Positions 52,013 through 59,389 of a stretch of DNA of 64,000 nt are shown here, piece after piece; position 1 is the first letter of the stretch; each line of letters starts with the position of its first letter. The notes beneath the pieces are model-generated. The model made no database searches. It was not told the DNA's origin and saw nothing but the letters and a program-made list of their open reading frames with translations. Source of the DNA: Bog-950 sp964493695 (GTDB lineage Bacteria; Bacteroidota; Bacteroidia; Chitinophagales; LD1); contig CAZBPG010000008.1 of the NCBI GenBank assembly GCA_964493695.1, positions 1-64,000 on the forward strand, written 5' to 3'. The position numbers and the translations under genes are program-made.

Positions 52013-53380
52013 ATGGGCAAAAAAATTCTCTTAGAACACGTTAACGTTCCGAACATTCATACCTACGAAGTTTACCGCAGCAAAGGCGGCTATGCTTCCG
52101 TAGAAAAGGCATTGAAAATGACTCCCACAGAAATTGTGGAAGAAGTAAAGAAAAGCGGGCTGCGCGGCCGTGGTGGTGCGGGTTTCCCGACCGGTATGAA
52201 GTGGAGCTTTATCGGTAAGAATAATCCTACGCATCATTTGGTTTGCAATGCCGATGAAAGCGAACCGGGCACTTTCAAAGACCGGTACCTGATGGAGAAA
52301 CTTCCTCACCTGCTGATTGAAGGAATGATTACTTCCAGCATTGCCCTCGAAGCGCATCTTTCTTACATCTACATTCGCGGAGAGTATATGTGGGTGTATC
52401 GCATTCTGGAGCGCGCTATTAACGAAGCGTATGCCAACGGATGGCTGGGTAAAAACATTAAGGGCAGCGGTTTTGATTTGGACTTACACGTAACCTGCGG
52501 TGCCGGTGCCTATATCTGCGGTGAAGAAACTGCTTTGATTGAAAGTTTGGAAGGCAAGCGCGGCAACCCGCGTATTAAGCCGCCCTTTCCTGCGGTGGTG
52601 GGTTTGTATGGCAACCCGACTGTGGTGAACAATGTGGAAACCATTATGGATATACCCTGGATTGTGATGAACGGAGGAGAGGAGTTTGCAAAAATTGGAA
52701 TCGGAAAATCTACCGGAACCAAGCTGATTTCGGCATCCGGTAATATTAAGAAGCCCGGTGTGTACGAAATTGAACTGAACGTACCGGTAGAAGAATTTGT
52801 AATGAGCGATGAATATTGCGGAGGCATGCAAACCGATAGACCGTTGAAGGCTTGCGTTCCCGGTGGCTCGTCAGTGCCAATTCTTCCTGCTGAATTATTA
52901 TTTAAAACCGCAAAAGGCGAACAGCGCTTAATGACATACGAAAGTATGGCTGACGGTGGCTTTGCCACCGGTAGTATGATTGGCTCGGGTGGGTTTATTG
53001 TGTATGACGACCGGCAGTGCATTGTGCGCAATACCTGGAATTTCTCGCGCTTCTATCACCACGAAAGCTGCGGACAGTGCTCGCCCTGCCGCGAAGGAAC
53101 CGGTTGGCTGGAAAAAGTAACGTGGAGGTTAGAGCACGGCTACGGCAAAATGGAAGACATTGATTTGCTTTGGGATATACAGCGCAAAATTGAAGGCAAT
53201 ACTATTTGCCCGCTGGGCGATGCGGCTGCATGGCCGGTAGCTGCTGCTATCCGCCATTTCCGCCACGAGTTCGAATACCACGTTCGCTTTCCCGAAAAAG
53301 TAAAAGACCGCAAGCACTTTGAATACGAGCCTTGGGAGAAGGTGAAGTATTTGATGAAGGAGGAAGCGGTGGGAGTGTAA
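52013..53380 (+). CDS. nuoF: NADH-quinone oxidoreductase subunit F
   Basis: NuoF is the NADH- and FMN-binding subunit of respiratory complex I, on the cytoplasmic arm. The 455-aa protein has the FMN/NADH glycine-rich loop GRGGAGFPTGMKW (about residue 50), NADESEPGTFKDR, the glycine-rich CGAGAYICGEET, and the N3 iron-sulfur ligands C353, C356, C359 (CGQCSPC) and C399 (NTICPLGD). The C-terminal tail is FEYEPWEKVKYLMKEEAVGV. Other nuo genes are not adjacent. The last 74 bp of this gene recur twice downstream, after small cassettes. Confidence 0.97.
   Translation: MGKKILLEHVNVPNIHTYEVYRSKGGYASVEKALKMTPTEIVEEVKKSGLRGRGGAGFPTGMKWSFIGKNNPTHHLVCNADESEPGTFKDRYLMEKLPHLLIEGMITSSIALEAHLSYIYIRGEYMWVYRILERAINEAYANGWLGKNIKGSGFDLDLHVTCGAGAYICGEETALIESLEGKRGNPRIKPPFPAVVGLYGNPTVVNNVETIMDIPWIVMNGGEEFAKIGIGKSTGTKLISASGNIKKPGVYEIELNVPVEEFVMSDEYCGGMQTDRPLKACVPGGSSVPILPAELLFKTAKGEQRLMTYESMADGGFATGSMIGSGGFIVYDDRQCIVRNTWNFSRFYHHESCGQCSPCREGTGWLEKVTWRLEHGYGKMEDIDLLWDIQRKIEGNTICPLGDAAAWPVAAAIRHFRHEFEYHVRFPEKVKDRKHFEYEPWEKVKYLMKEEAVGV
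53307..53380 (+). repeat. nuoF 3' end, copy A
   Basis: The segment begins ACCGCAAGCACTTTG and ends with the nuoF stop codon. It is the reading-frame end of the full nuoF gene. Copies B (54172-54245) and C (54534-54607) lie downstream. Confidence 0.9.
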
Positions 53381-53393
53381 AAGCAGATTCGCC

Positions 53394-53708
53394 ATGAGTC
53401 AGGCAAAGTCAGTTGATGGAAATATAATCAGGTTGACCGATGAAAGATGGCAACACATTTCAACAGGTCACCCGGAGGTTGCTGATTTGTATTATGAAAT
53501 GCTGCAAGCCATAGCAGAACCGCAAACGGTTTATGACGGAGGTGAAGGAGAACTGATTGCGGTAAAGCCGGTTGCCGGTTTAAATAAATTTATAGTGGTT
53601 GTTTACCGGCAGGATAAACCATCTGATGGTTTTGTTATCACCGCGTTTGTAACGAAGAAATTAAATTACCTTAGTAAAAAGAATGTTGTATGGCAATCAC
53701 AGAAATAA
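53394..53708 (+). CDS. BECR-type nuclease-like putative toxin
   Basis: The 104-aa protein has IIRLTDERWQHISTGHPEVA (residues 11-30), where the Trp and His pattern resembles phage-type Barnase-EndoU-ColicinE5/D-RelE-like (PBECR) or DUF4258-like RNase domains, then FIVVVYRQDKPSDGFVITAF with a final TAF/T motif. These features suggest a small ribonuclease toxin. It begins 13 bp after the nuoF stop and overlaps the following DUF2283 gene by 19 bp. Related genes often precede DUF2283 genes. Activity is not shown. Confidence 0.6.
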   Translation: MSQAKSVDGNIIRLTDERWQHISTGHPEVADLYYEMLQAIAEPQTVYDGGEGELIAVKPVAGLNKFIVVVYRQDKPSDGFVITAFVTKKLNYLSKKNVVWQSQK

Positions 53709-53917
53709 AAGAGATAAAGTCTATTATGCCCTATCTGCTCAAGCATAAAAACCTTTGGGCAAATTACGATGAAGGAGCAGATACCTTATATCTGCACTTT
53801 ACAAAACCCAATGTTGCCGATGATAGTGAACAAATAGATGAGAATACTATTGTGCGCTACGACAAAGGAGGTGAAATAATTGGTGTAACAATTTTACATG
53901 CCAGTAAAACTCAGTAA
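53690..53917 (+). CDS. DUF2283 protein, putative antitoxin 1
   Basis: The 75-aa protein has the DUF2283 core: ANYDEGADTLYLHF, ENTIVRYDKGGEIIGVTIL. It overlaps the toxin-like gene by 19 bp, which suggests paired translation. DUF2283 proteins have been found beside small nuclease-like genes; an antitoxin role is plausible but is inferred here from position only. Confidence 0.7.
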   Translation: MAITEIKEIKSIMPYLLKHKNLWANYDEGADTLYLHFTKPNVADDSEQIDENTIVRYDKGGEIIGVTILHASKTQ

Positions 53918-53929
53918 AAAACCAAAAAC

Positions 53930-54169
53930 ATGAAACTGACATACGACCTGAAGTATAACGTAGGATATCTTTTGTTCAAGGAAAAAACCGAACAGGTAAA
54001 CTCGATTAAACTAAGCGAGGATTTAGTGGTGGATATTGCCCCCGATGGCACAATTTACGGTATAGAATTGCTGAATGTAAAAGAACAGATGTTTGGCGAT
54101 AACCTTAAACAACTTTTACTCCTCAACGAAAATACCGGCAAGGAACAATTAATAGATATTGCTGCCTGA
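53930..54169 (+). CDS. DUF2283 protein, putative antitoxin 2
   Basis: A 79-aa second DUF2283 member: LTYDLKYNVGYLLF, LVVDIAPDGTIYGIELLN, then a longer helical tail (NLKQLLLLNENTGKEQL). It diverges strongly from the first copy but keeps the same fold pattern, with 12 bp between the genes. Its stop codon lies 2 bp before copy B of the nuoF end, so the cassette ends exactly at the repeat. Confidence 0.7.
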   Translation: MKLTYDLKYNVGYLLFKEKTEQVNSIKLSEDLVVDIAPDGTIYGIELLNVKEQMFGDNLKQLLLLNENTGKEQLIDIAA

Positions 54170-54171
54170 TA

Positions 54172-54245
54172 ACCGCAAGCACTTTGAATACGAGCCTTGG
54201 GAGAAGGTGAAGTATTTGATGAAGGAGGAAGCAGTAGGAGTGCAG
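54172..54245 (+). repeat. nuoF 3' end, copy B
   Basis: The copy differs from copy A at about 4 of 74 positions, all in the last 15 bases, and its stop codon is changed (TAA to CAG). It is therefore open in frame into the next gene. Confidence 0.9.
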
Positions 54246-54284
54246 AAGATTTGGTTTATTTTCACAAAACAAACAAACAATAAC

Positions 54285-54518
54285 ATGGCTTATATAAACG
54301 ATAAAATGTTGCATCTACCGATACTTATTGAGCAGGATGAAGACGGAGTTTACATTGTTTCCTGCCCATCTTTTAAGGGTTGCCATAGCTACGGGAAAAC
54401 GGTAGAGGAGGCTATGAGTAATATACGTGAGGTAATAGATATGTGTATGGAAGAAACACCTGCCAAAGAGCTCAACCGCTTTATTGGTTTCCGCGAACTG
54501 GAAGTAAAAGTGGCATGA
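54285..54518 (+). CDS. Orphan HicB-like antitoxin
   Basis: The 77-aa product from ATG 54285 matches the HicB partial RNase H fold: LPILIEQDEDGVYIVSCPSF, KGCHSYGKTVEEAMSNIREV. No HicA toxin gene is next to it. Upstream, copy B of the nuoF end is in the same open frame, so a longer product starting at TTG 54159 and carrying the nuoF tail FEYEPWEKVKYLM is possible; I prefer the ATG because it matches the family. It ends 15 bp before copy C. Confidence 0.85.
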   Translation: MAYINDKMLHLPILIEQDEDGVYIVSCPSFKGCHSYGKTVEEAMSNIREVIDMCMEETPAKELNRFIGFRELEVKVA

Positions 54519-54533
54519 GTAATAAAATAAATA

Positions 54534-54607
54534 ACCACAAGCACTTTGAATACGAGCCTTGGGAGAAGGTGAAGTATTTAATGAAGGAAGAAGTGGTAGT
54601 AGTATAA
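54534..54607 (+). repeat. nuoF 3' end, copy C
   Basis: It differs from copy A at about 8 positions. Several differences are synonymous codon changes (TTG to TTA, GAG to GAA, GTG to GTA), and the copy keeps the tail KYLMKEE and the TAA stop. It directly precedes the terminator, so it may be the original nuoF end. Confidence 0.9.
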
Positions 54608-54612
54608 AAACC

Positions 54613-54647
54613 AAAAGCCCTCCCGGTTTAGCCGAGAGGGCTTTTTT
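54613..54647 (+). terminator. Terminator after the nuoF-end cassettes
   Basis: AAAGCCCTC pairs with GAGGGCTTT, inner CCGG with CCGA, followed by T6. Placed 6 bp after copy C, it probably served the original nuoF gene. Confidence 0.85.
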
Positions 54648-54718
54648 GTTTGGCACAAGAAGCTTTGCTCATTTGCTTTGCTTCATTCTTGCGCCAGTTG
54701 AGGAATACAGAGAAAGAA

Positions 54719-55342
54719 TTAATTCACTCTTTTAAATTGATACTTTTTGCTTGAACCTGTCTTAATAACTACAAGTTCATTGCCATCAAATTTTACAATG
54801 TCATATTGCTCGGGCTTACATAAAGCCATTTTATTGGCAACTTTATCTGATGGCTCAAGCGTAATTGTTTTGTTATTCAAATGCCATGTACCATTGCATT
54901 TTTTCAGTGTACTTTCTATAAGATAATTGCCCCCTTCGGAAAAGGTAAAAGTTTCGGATTCAAAAATCCAAGTAGCGGAAAGATTAGCAAGATTAACTTC
55001 AGATTTATCTATCTTTTTTTCGACTGGTTTTTCTACTTTAGGTTGTTCTTCTTTAAGTTCAATGCCGGATGTTTTGGCACATTCGTTCAAAGCATTTTCT
55101 TTTATTCTTTTTAATTCGACCTCTAACTTTAAATTATAATCTGACTTTTTAAACCCTGATGTGACTTTATCTTTAAAGCAAATGCCAATTGTTTCTTTTT
55201 GCTCTTGCTTGATTGGATATTTAGAGAGCATTGAAACCGCTTCATTAAATAAACTTTCAGCATCGGTTTTATTCCATTCGGCATTTTGACCCCATCCATC
55301 AATGGTGATTAAAATTCCGATTGCTGCTAAAATTTTTTTCAT
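54719..55342 (-). CDS. Secreted lipocalin-like hypothetical protein
   Basis: A 207-aa protein with a signal peptide (KKILAAIGILITIDGWGQ), a helical region (about 25-95) with KETIGICFKDKVTSGF, a charged linker (QPKVEKPVEKKIDK), and a C-terminal beta domain (about 120-207) with GTWHLNNKTITLE and KKYQFKRV, like lipocalin-type envelope proteins in Bacteroidota. Function unknown. It is convergent with the nuoF cassette region, separated by the terminator at 54613. Confidence 0.75.
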   Translation of the reverse strand: MKKILAAIGILITIDGWGQNAEWNKTDAESLFNEAVSMLSKYPIKQEQKETIGICFKDKVTSGFKKSDYNLKLEVELKRIKENALNECAKTSGIELKEEQPKVEKPVEKKIDKSEVNLANLSATWIFESETFTFSEGGNYLIESTLKKCNGTWHLNNKTITLEPSDKVANKMALCKPEQYDIVKFDGNELVVIKTGSSKKYQFKRVN

Positions 55343-55423
55343 TCTGTGAGTTTACTTTTTCGCCTACTCTATATCCCCTTTTCGGCTAACGGGTTAGTGT
55401 GTAAGGTAAAAATAACTTTCTTT

Positions 55424-55729
55424 CTAATCTTCCAAATTCTCCGCATACCGTTCAAACCCCTTCCGTGCTTTATGGCTCATGCCGCTGTAGTATTCATCTT
55501 CTTTGGTATCAAAGCTTTTTTTAAAAAACATCAGCAATAAAAAAAGAAGAGGTGTTGCCAGAAACAACACCTCTTCTAATGCCTGTTTTTCGGTGGGGGC
55601 ATAGCCTGCTGAATACCGTGCACCCTTACCGATACTAATTCCTAACATTCTTTCACTTTCCTCCACACAATAATCTACTCCCTTTTCAGTTTCCAAATTA
55701 TACCAAACGTATAATTTATGGCTATTCAT
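55424..55729 (-). CDS. Small single-pass membrane protein
   Basis: Starting at MNSHKLYVWYNLETEKGVDY, the 101-aa product has one transmembrane segment (LEEVLFLATPLLFLLLMFF, about residues 50-68) and a charged cytoplasmic tail (KKSFDTKEDEYYSGMSHKAR). The longer frame upstream would run through the divergent gene and is not credible. Its start overlaps the start of the plus-strand gene at 55718 by 12 bp, so one of the two starts may be wrong. Function unknown. Confidence 0.55.
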   Translation of the reverse strand: MNSHKLYVWYNLETEKGVDYCVEESERMLGISIGKGARYSAGYAPTEKQALEEVLFLATPLLFLLLMFFKKSFDTKEDEYYSGMSHKARKGFERYAENLED

Positions 55730-56095
55730 GTGCTGGAAAACTATGTATCGGTTGAGGAGTATGCCCGCCTGTGCGGCAAAAAAAAGCGCGCCATTATGGA
55801 CCGTATAAAGGCCGGTGGTGTTTTGGCAATAAAGGTAGATGTGTATTACGCTATCAATACAGTTGCCTGTCCTCCCATTAAACATAACCATCGCTCGGCA
55901 CAAAAAAGCAGGGGCGGTGCGCACGTAGCGCACCACGAGTTGCGTTGTGTAATCACGTGGTGTTGGGGCAAAAAGATTCGCTGTTACCCTTTCCTGCGCG
56001 CCATTATCAACGGAAAGCTCGAAGGCTGGCTGATTGGCGATGAGGTTTTCGCTAAAGCAACAGACCTAGACGCCTTCCGGAAAAACCGCTCATAA
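55718..56095 (+). CDS. Protein with two excisionase-like HTH segments
   Basis: The 125-aa product begins with MAIHVLENYVSVEEYARLCG. Two segments look alike: GKKKRAIMDRIKAGGVLAIK with VDVYYAINT (about 20-48) and GKKIRCYPFLRAIINGKLEG with WLIGDEVFAKATD (about 83-116). Each resembles the MerR/Xis-type DNA-binding fold (helix, IxxGKL turn, wing strand). The middle (residues about 52-75) is His/Arg-rich and looks unstructured. The gene ends 57 bp before a 41-bp tandem repeat array, a possible target. Translation is likely but unproven; it shares 12 bp with a divergent open frame. Confidence 0.5.
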   Translation: MAIHVLENYVSVEEYARLCGKKKRAIMDRIKAGGVLAIKVDVYYAINTVACPPIKHNHRSAQKSRGGAHVAHHELRCVITWCWGKKIRCYPFLRAIINGKLEGWLIGDEVFAKATDLDAFRKNRS

Positions 56096-56152
56096 CCCCA
56101 TTCTCTTTTCTTTTATTGCCCCCGTAACTTCCGCTACAGCTATTTTCGGAAA

Positions 56153-56358
56153 GCAATCGTTATCGCTTGTCAAATGCTAACGTTTACTAAATGGTAAGCG
56201 TAAACGACTGTCAAACGATAACGTTTGGAGAAAAGCAAACGTTATCGCTTGACAATCGGTAACGTTCTGAAATTGGCAAACGTTGTCGCTTGACAACCGC
56301 CAACGGTTTATATATTCCATGCGTTACCTTTTGACAACCGTTTTCGTTTGCCAACCGG
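56153..56358. repeat. 41-bp iteron-like tandem array
   Basis: The word CTTG(A/T)CAA or a close variant starts at 56166, 56207, 56248, 56289 and 56330, exactly 41 bp apart. A second word, TAACGTT-like, starts at 56178, 56219, 56260 and 56301, also 41 bp apart. A further half-copy ends at 56358. Neighbouring words face each other as inverted repeats: CGATAACGTTT (56216-56226) and AAACGTTATCG (56237-56247) are perfect complements, so each unit can form a hairpin. Confidence 0.85.
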
Positions 56359-56567
56359 AAAGCATCATTAAATTGGTCAAAATGTGGTTCGGAACTTTAC
56401 GAACGCCATTTGAACGAATATAAGGCGCTTCCCAATCTGGTTATTGCGGCTATTCTTTCGCGCAGGCAATCAAATCTTCTTCATCGAAAGCGTGGGACAA
56501 TTGAAAGAGTCGGGAATGTTTCCCGTCTTTTGTAATCTGCTCTCTTCTGCTGTATCTACTTTAAAAT
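56359..56567. other. Intergenic region, no gene recognised
   Basis: It follows the iteron-like array. Short open frames exist, but none has a start plus family signal. It might hold a decayed gene; nothing can be claimed. Confidence 0.3.
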
Positions 56568-56603
56568 AAAGCTGCCATTGCTTACAGCGATGGCAGCTTT
56601 TTA
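56568..56603 (-). terminator. Terminator of the membrane protein gene at 56621
   Basis: AAAGCTGCCAT pairs with ATGGCAGCTTT around 11 bases, followed by T-rich DNA on both strands. Confidence 0.8.
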
Positions 56604-56620
56604 AAACAACAGCAACGCGC

Positions 56621-57028
56621 TTAACTTATCTTGCTCATAACAAAAGCAATTACGGCTCCCATTATAGCACCAAAACAGGTGTTGGCCACAACATCAACCG
56701 CCAAACCCATAGGGCTGTATAGGTTCATGCTTGCCCAAAAGAAAAGGTCCATTCCCCCCATTACCAGGAAGAAGGTAAGCCCTCCCCAAATGGCGCCCTG
56801 CACCAAATCGGCAATGCCCATTTTATTAAAAAGCACCGCCAGCAATACGCACCACATTAAGTTACCGATGGCAATGCCCACCATGTTAGGCGGGTCAATC
56901 ATCAGGCCTTCGTAAACGGTCATGTTGGCTTTGTAAAAGCCCGAGAGCAACATACCGAAGATAACCCATCCTAAAAAGAATGCTACTACACCTCCTACTA
57001 CCGAACCGATCATTACTTTTTTGTTCAT
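56621..57028 (-). CDS. Four-helix membrane protein (DUF1761-like)
   Basis: A 135-aa protein with four hydrophobic helices (about 5-28, 48-67, 74-97, 106-131) and glycine-rich packing motifs (GSVVGGVVAFFLGWVIFG, CFGAIMGAVIAFVM). The pattern of conserved small residues and a long loop with DPPNMVG resembles the uncharacterised DUF1761 family. It ends 18 bp before a terminator, and forms its own transcription unit with start codon ATG. Role unknown. Confidence 0.75.
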   Translation of the reverse strand: MNKKVMIGSVVGGVVAFFLGWVIFGMLLSGFYKANMTVYEGLMIDPPNMVGIAIGNLMWCVLLAVLFNKMGIADLVQGAIWGGLTFFLVMGGMDLFFWASMNLYSPMGLAVDVVANTCFGAIMGAVIAFVMSKIS

Positions 57029-57121
57029 AGTTTTAAGTTTTAGTGGTTAGTTAATGGAACTAAGGTAAGCGGTCTGCGCGTTTAACAATGCACAGGGGTG
57101 CATAACCAACAGGGGCTTTGT

Positions 57122-57742
57122 CTATATATAAGGACTTACCAAATCGCTGATAAGCAGGTAACAGCCGTTTTGGTAGCTTTTTAACTCGCTTTTCTTCACC
57201 CAGCGCACTTCTTCAATGCCTTCCTCGGCCTGCGGAACAAGTTTAAACTGGTTAGGTTTTGCCCGCATTTCGTACCAGGAAGTTTCTTTCAGGCTCTTTT
57301 TCCCTTTCAGGGTGTAGGCATGGTAGGTGTAAACGGGAGTATCCAAAACGCTTTCAATCAGCACACCGGTTTCTTCTTCCACTTCGCGGGCGGCCCCTTC
57401 TATTATACTTTCGTCAGCCTCAATCTTTCCTTTGGGCAAATCCCACTTGCCCCTGCGGTGAATCAGGAGCAGTTCATCGTTTTCGTTAAACACAATTCCG
57501 CCACCGGCTATCACCATTTTTATGTGCTCCCTAAAATTGCGCAGCACTTTATCGGGGCTTTCGGTAATCACCAGAATGTTGCCGTTGGTGGTGCCGTCAA
57601 ACAGGGTTTCGGTAGTGCTGAAAAATTTATCGGTTTCCTTTTTATCGGTGAGAATGGTGATGAAATTTTTGTTCATTTGCGCCCGGTCGCTGGTAAGCAG
57701 CACAAACGAATCATTGAAATAAATTTTATAATCTCTAACCAT
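57122..57742 (-). CDS. Nudix hydrolase
   Basis: A 206-aa protein with an N-terminal domain (about 1-80) of unknown role and a Nudix fold carrying the full box GKIEADESIIEGAAREVEEE followed by TGV (about residues 108-130), with the REVEEE metal-binding glutamates. Nudix enzymes hydrolyse nucleoside diphosphate derivatives; the substrate here is unknown. A site GGGIVFNENDELLLIHRRGKW precedes the box. Its ATG lies 3 bp from the ATG of pyrE on the opposite strand, so both promoters must overlap the other gene, or the mRNAs are leaderless. Confidence 0.9.
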   Translation of the reverse strand: MVRDYKIYFNDSFVLLTSDRAQMNKNFITILTDKKETDKFFSTTETLFDGTTNGNILVITESPDKVLRNFREHIKMVIAGGGIVFNENDELLLIHRRGKWDLPKGKIEADESIIEGAAREVEEETGVLIESVLDTPVYTYHAYTLKGKKSLKETSWYEMRAKPNQFKLVPQAEEGIEEVRWVKKSELKSYQNGCYLLISDLVSPYI

Positions 57743-57745
57743 AAT

Positions 57746-58387
57746 ATGATTTATAATAACGTAACAGCGCGCGAAGTTGCAGAGTATCTTTTGGAAATTA
57801 AAGCCGTGGTGCTGAAACCCGATGAGCCTTTTACCTGGGCCAGCGGATTAAAGAGTCCTATTTACTGCGATAACCGCAAAACACTTTCGTACACTAAAGT
57901 GCGAACTTATCTTAAAACTGCATTTACCGATATTATTGCCGAGGAGTTTGAAAAATGCGAAGTAATAGCCGGTGTGGCTACTGCCGGTATACCTCACGGG
58001 GTTTTAGTAGCCGATGTGCTGAACAAACCTTTTGTATATGTGCGCGACAAACCCAAAGCACACGGCATGGAAAACCTGATTGAAGGAAAACTGGAGAAAG
58101 GACAGAAAGTAGTATTGATTGAAGATTTAATTTCCACCGGTGGCAGTTCGCTGAAAGCACTAGATGCTTTACGCGCAGCAGGAGCAGAGGTGCTCGGGCT
58201 GGGAGCTATTTTTACTTATGGTTTCGATAAAGCAGAAAAAGCATTTAAAGAAGCGAAGTGCCCGTTCTTTACCCTGTCCGATTACCCTACTTTGCTCGAA
58301 GTAGCTTTAAAGCAGGACTACATTAGGAAAGAAGAAAAAGAAACGTTGCTGAACTGGTACCAAAATCCGGAAGGCTGGAAAAAGTGA
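57746..58387 (+). CDS. pyrE: Orotate phosphoribosyltransferase
   Basis: PyrE joins orotate to PRPP, forming orotidine monophosphate in pyrimidine synthesis. From ATG 57746 (MIYNNVTAREVAEYLLEIKA) the protein has 213 aa, normal for the family; the open frame extends 142 codons further but runs through the Nudix gene. The PRPP-binding motif is VVLIEDLISTGGSSL (about residues 122-136), with the flexible-loop part VRDKPKAHGMEN before it. It is convergent with pyrB, so the pyrimidine genes here are split into two transcripts. Confidence 0.96.
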   Translation: MIYNNVTAREVAEYLLEIKAVVLKPDEPFTWASGLKSPIYCDNRKTLSYTKVRTYLKTAFTDIIAEEFEKCEVIAGVATAGIPHGVLVADVLNKPFVYVRDKPKAHGMENLIEGKLEKGQKVVLIEDLISTGGSSLKALDALRAAGAEVLGLGAIFTYGFDKAEKAFKEAKCPFFTLSDYPTLLEVALKQDYIRKEEKETLLNWYQNPEGWKK

Positions 58388-58398
58388 TTAAAGAGTAA

Positions 58399-58423
58399 TG
58401 TCACGCTGAGCGTAGTCGAAGCG
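58399..58423. repeat. Dispersed TGTCACGCTGAGCGTAGTCG element
   Basis: A widespread bacterial intergenic repeat lies exactly between the stop codons of the convergent pyrE and pyrB. Confidence 0.55.
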
Positions 58424-59347
58424 TTATGCTCGTCCCGCTAAAAGATACAACACCGCCATTCGTATAGCCACTCCGTTTTCCACCTGTTGAAGAATCAACG
58501 ATTGTTTTGAATCCGCCACATCGCTGTTCAACTCCACCCCACGATTGATAGGGCCTGGGTGCATGATGGTAATATCCTTATTAATAGAGTCGAGCAGATT
58601 TTTGTTTACTCCGTAAAAGAGCGAATACTCGCGCAGCGATGGAATGAATTTGATGTCCATTCTCTCTAACTGTATCCGCAGCACGTTGGCTACATCGCAC
58701 CACTCTAAAGCTTTCTTCAGGTTAGGCTCGTAAGTAACTCCCAACTCTTCTATATACTTAGGTATAAGTGTTGGCGGTCCGCACACCTTCACCTTAGCGC
58801 CCATCTTCAGCATTAAAGGAATATCGGAGCCGGCCACCCTCGAATGTTTGATGTCGCCAATAATCAGGTAGTTCAGTCCTTTCAGCGTTTTAAATTTCTC
58901 GCGCACCGAATAACCGTCTAATAAACCCTGTGTAGGATGTTCATGCGTGCCGTCTCCGGCATTAACAATGTTGGCCGAAATATTTTCGGCAAGAAAGTTG
59001 GCGGCACCCGAACTGTAGTGGCGCATCACAATCATATCTACTTTCATCGCCAGAATATTGCGCACCGTATCTAAAAGTGTTTCCCCTTTCTTAACCGATG
59101 AACCGGAGGCCGAGAAGTTAATGGTATCGGCACTCAGTCTTTTTTCTGCTAATTCAAATGATATTCTTGTGCGGGTAGAATCTTCGAAAAACAAATTGGC
59201 AATGGTAATGTCGCGGAGAGAAGGAACTTTCTTTATAGGTCGTTGAAGGATGTCTTTGAAGTTATCGGCTGTTTGAAAAATGAGTTCAATGTCCTGCTTA
59301 GTTAGATACTTTAAACCGATAAGGTGCTTTTGACTAAGTGCGCTCAT
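58424..59347 (-). CDS. pyrB: Aspartate carbamoyltransferase catalytic subunit
   Basis: PyrB condenses carbamoyl phosphate and aspartate. The 307-aa length matches the family. The carbamoyl phosphate motif reads EDSTRTRISFELAEKRL (about residue 55), with the loop SGSSVKKGETLLDT and the aspartate-domain motifs HPTQGLLDGYSV and MHPGPINRGVEL. It is last in the pyrR / S23 / pyrB group on the minus strand. The S23 insertion separates it from pyrR; a pyrI regulatory subunit is not adjacent. Confidence 0.97.
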   Translation of the reverse strand: MSALSQKHLIGLKYLTKQDIELIFQTADNFKDILQRPIKKVPSLRDITIANLFFEDSTRTRISFELAEKRLSADTINFSASGSSVKKGETLLDTVRNILAMKVDMIVMRHYSSGAANFLAENISANIVNAGDGTHEHPTQGLLDGYSVREKFKTLKGLNYLIIGDIKHSRVAGSDIPLMLKMGAKVKVCGPPTLIPKYIEELGVTYEPNLKKALEWCDVANVLRIQLERMDIKFIPSLREYSLFYGVNKNLLDSINKDITIMHPGPINRGVELNSDVADSKQSLILQQVENGVAIRMAVLYLLAGRA

Positions 59348-59359
59348 TCTTTCTTTATA

Positions 59360-59388
59360 GTTAACGGCTAACAGACAACGGCTAACGG
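59360..59388. repeat. Left inverted-repeat arm of S23 module 2
   Basis: It starts GTTAACGGCTAACAGACAAC. It lies between the S23 stop codon (59390-59392) and the pyrB start (59347). It pairs with the arm at 59769-59800, with 19 of the first 22 bases complementary. Confidence 0.8.
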
Positions 59389-59389
59389 T

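Noticed and set aside
53381..54533. Integrase or transposase within the nuoF-end cassettes
   Set aside because: All frames are accounted for by small toxin-antitoxin-like genes; none is long enough or similar to a recombinase.
54246..54700. A HicA toxin gene beside hicB
   Set aside because: No small dsRBD-like frame with the HicA His motif was found in either direction.
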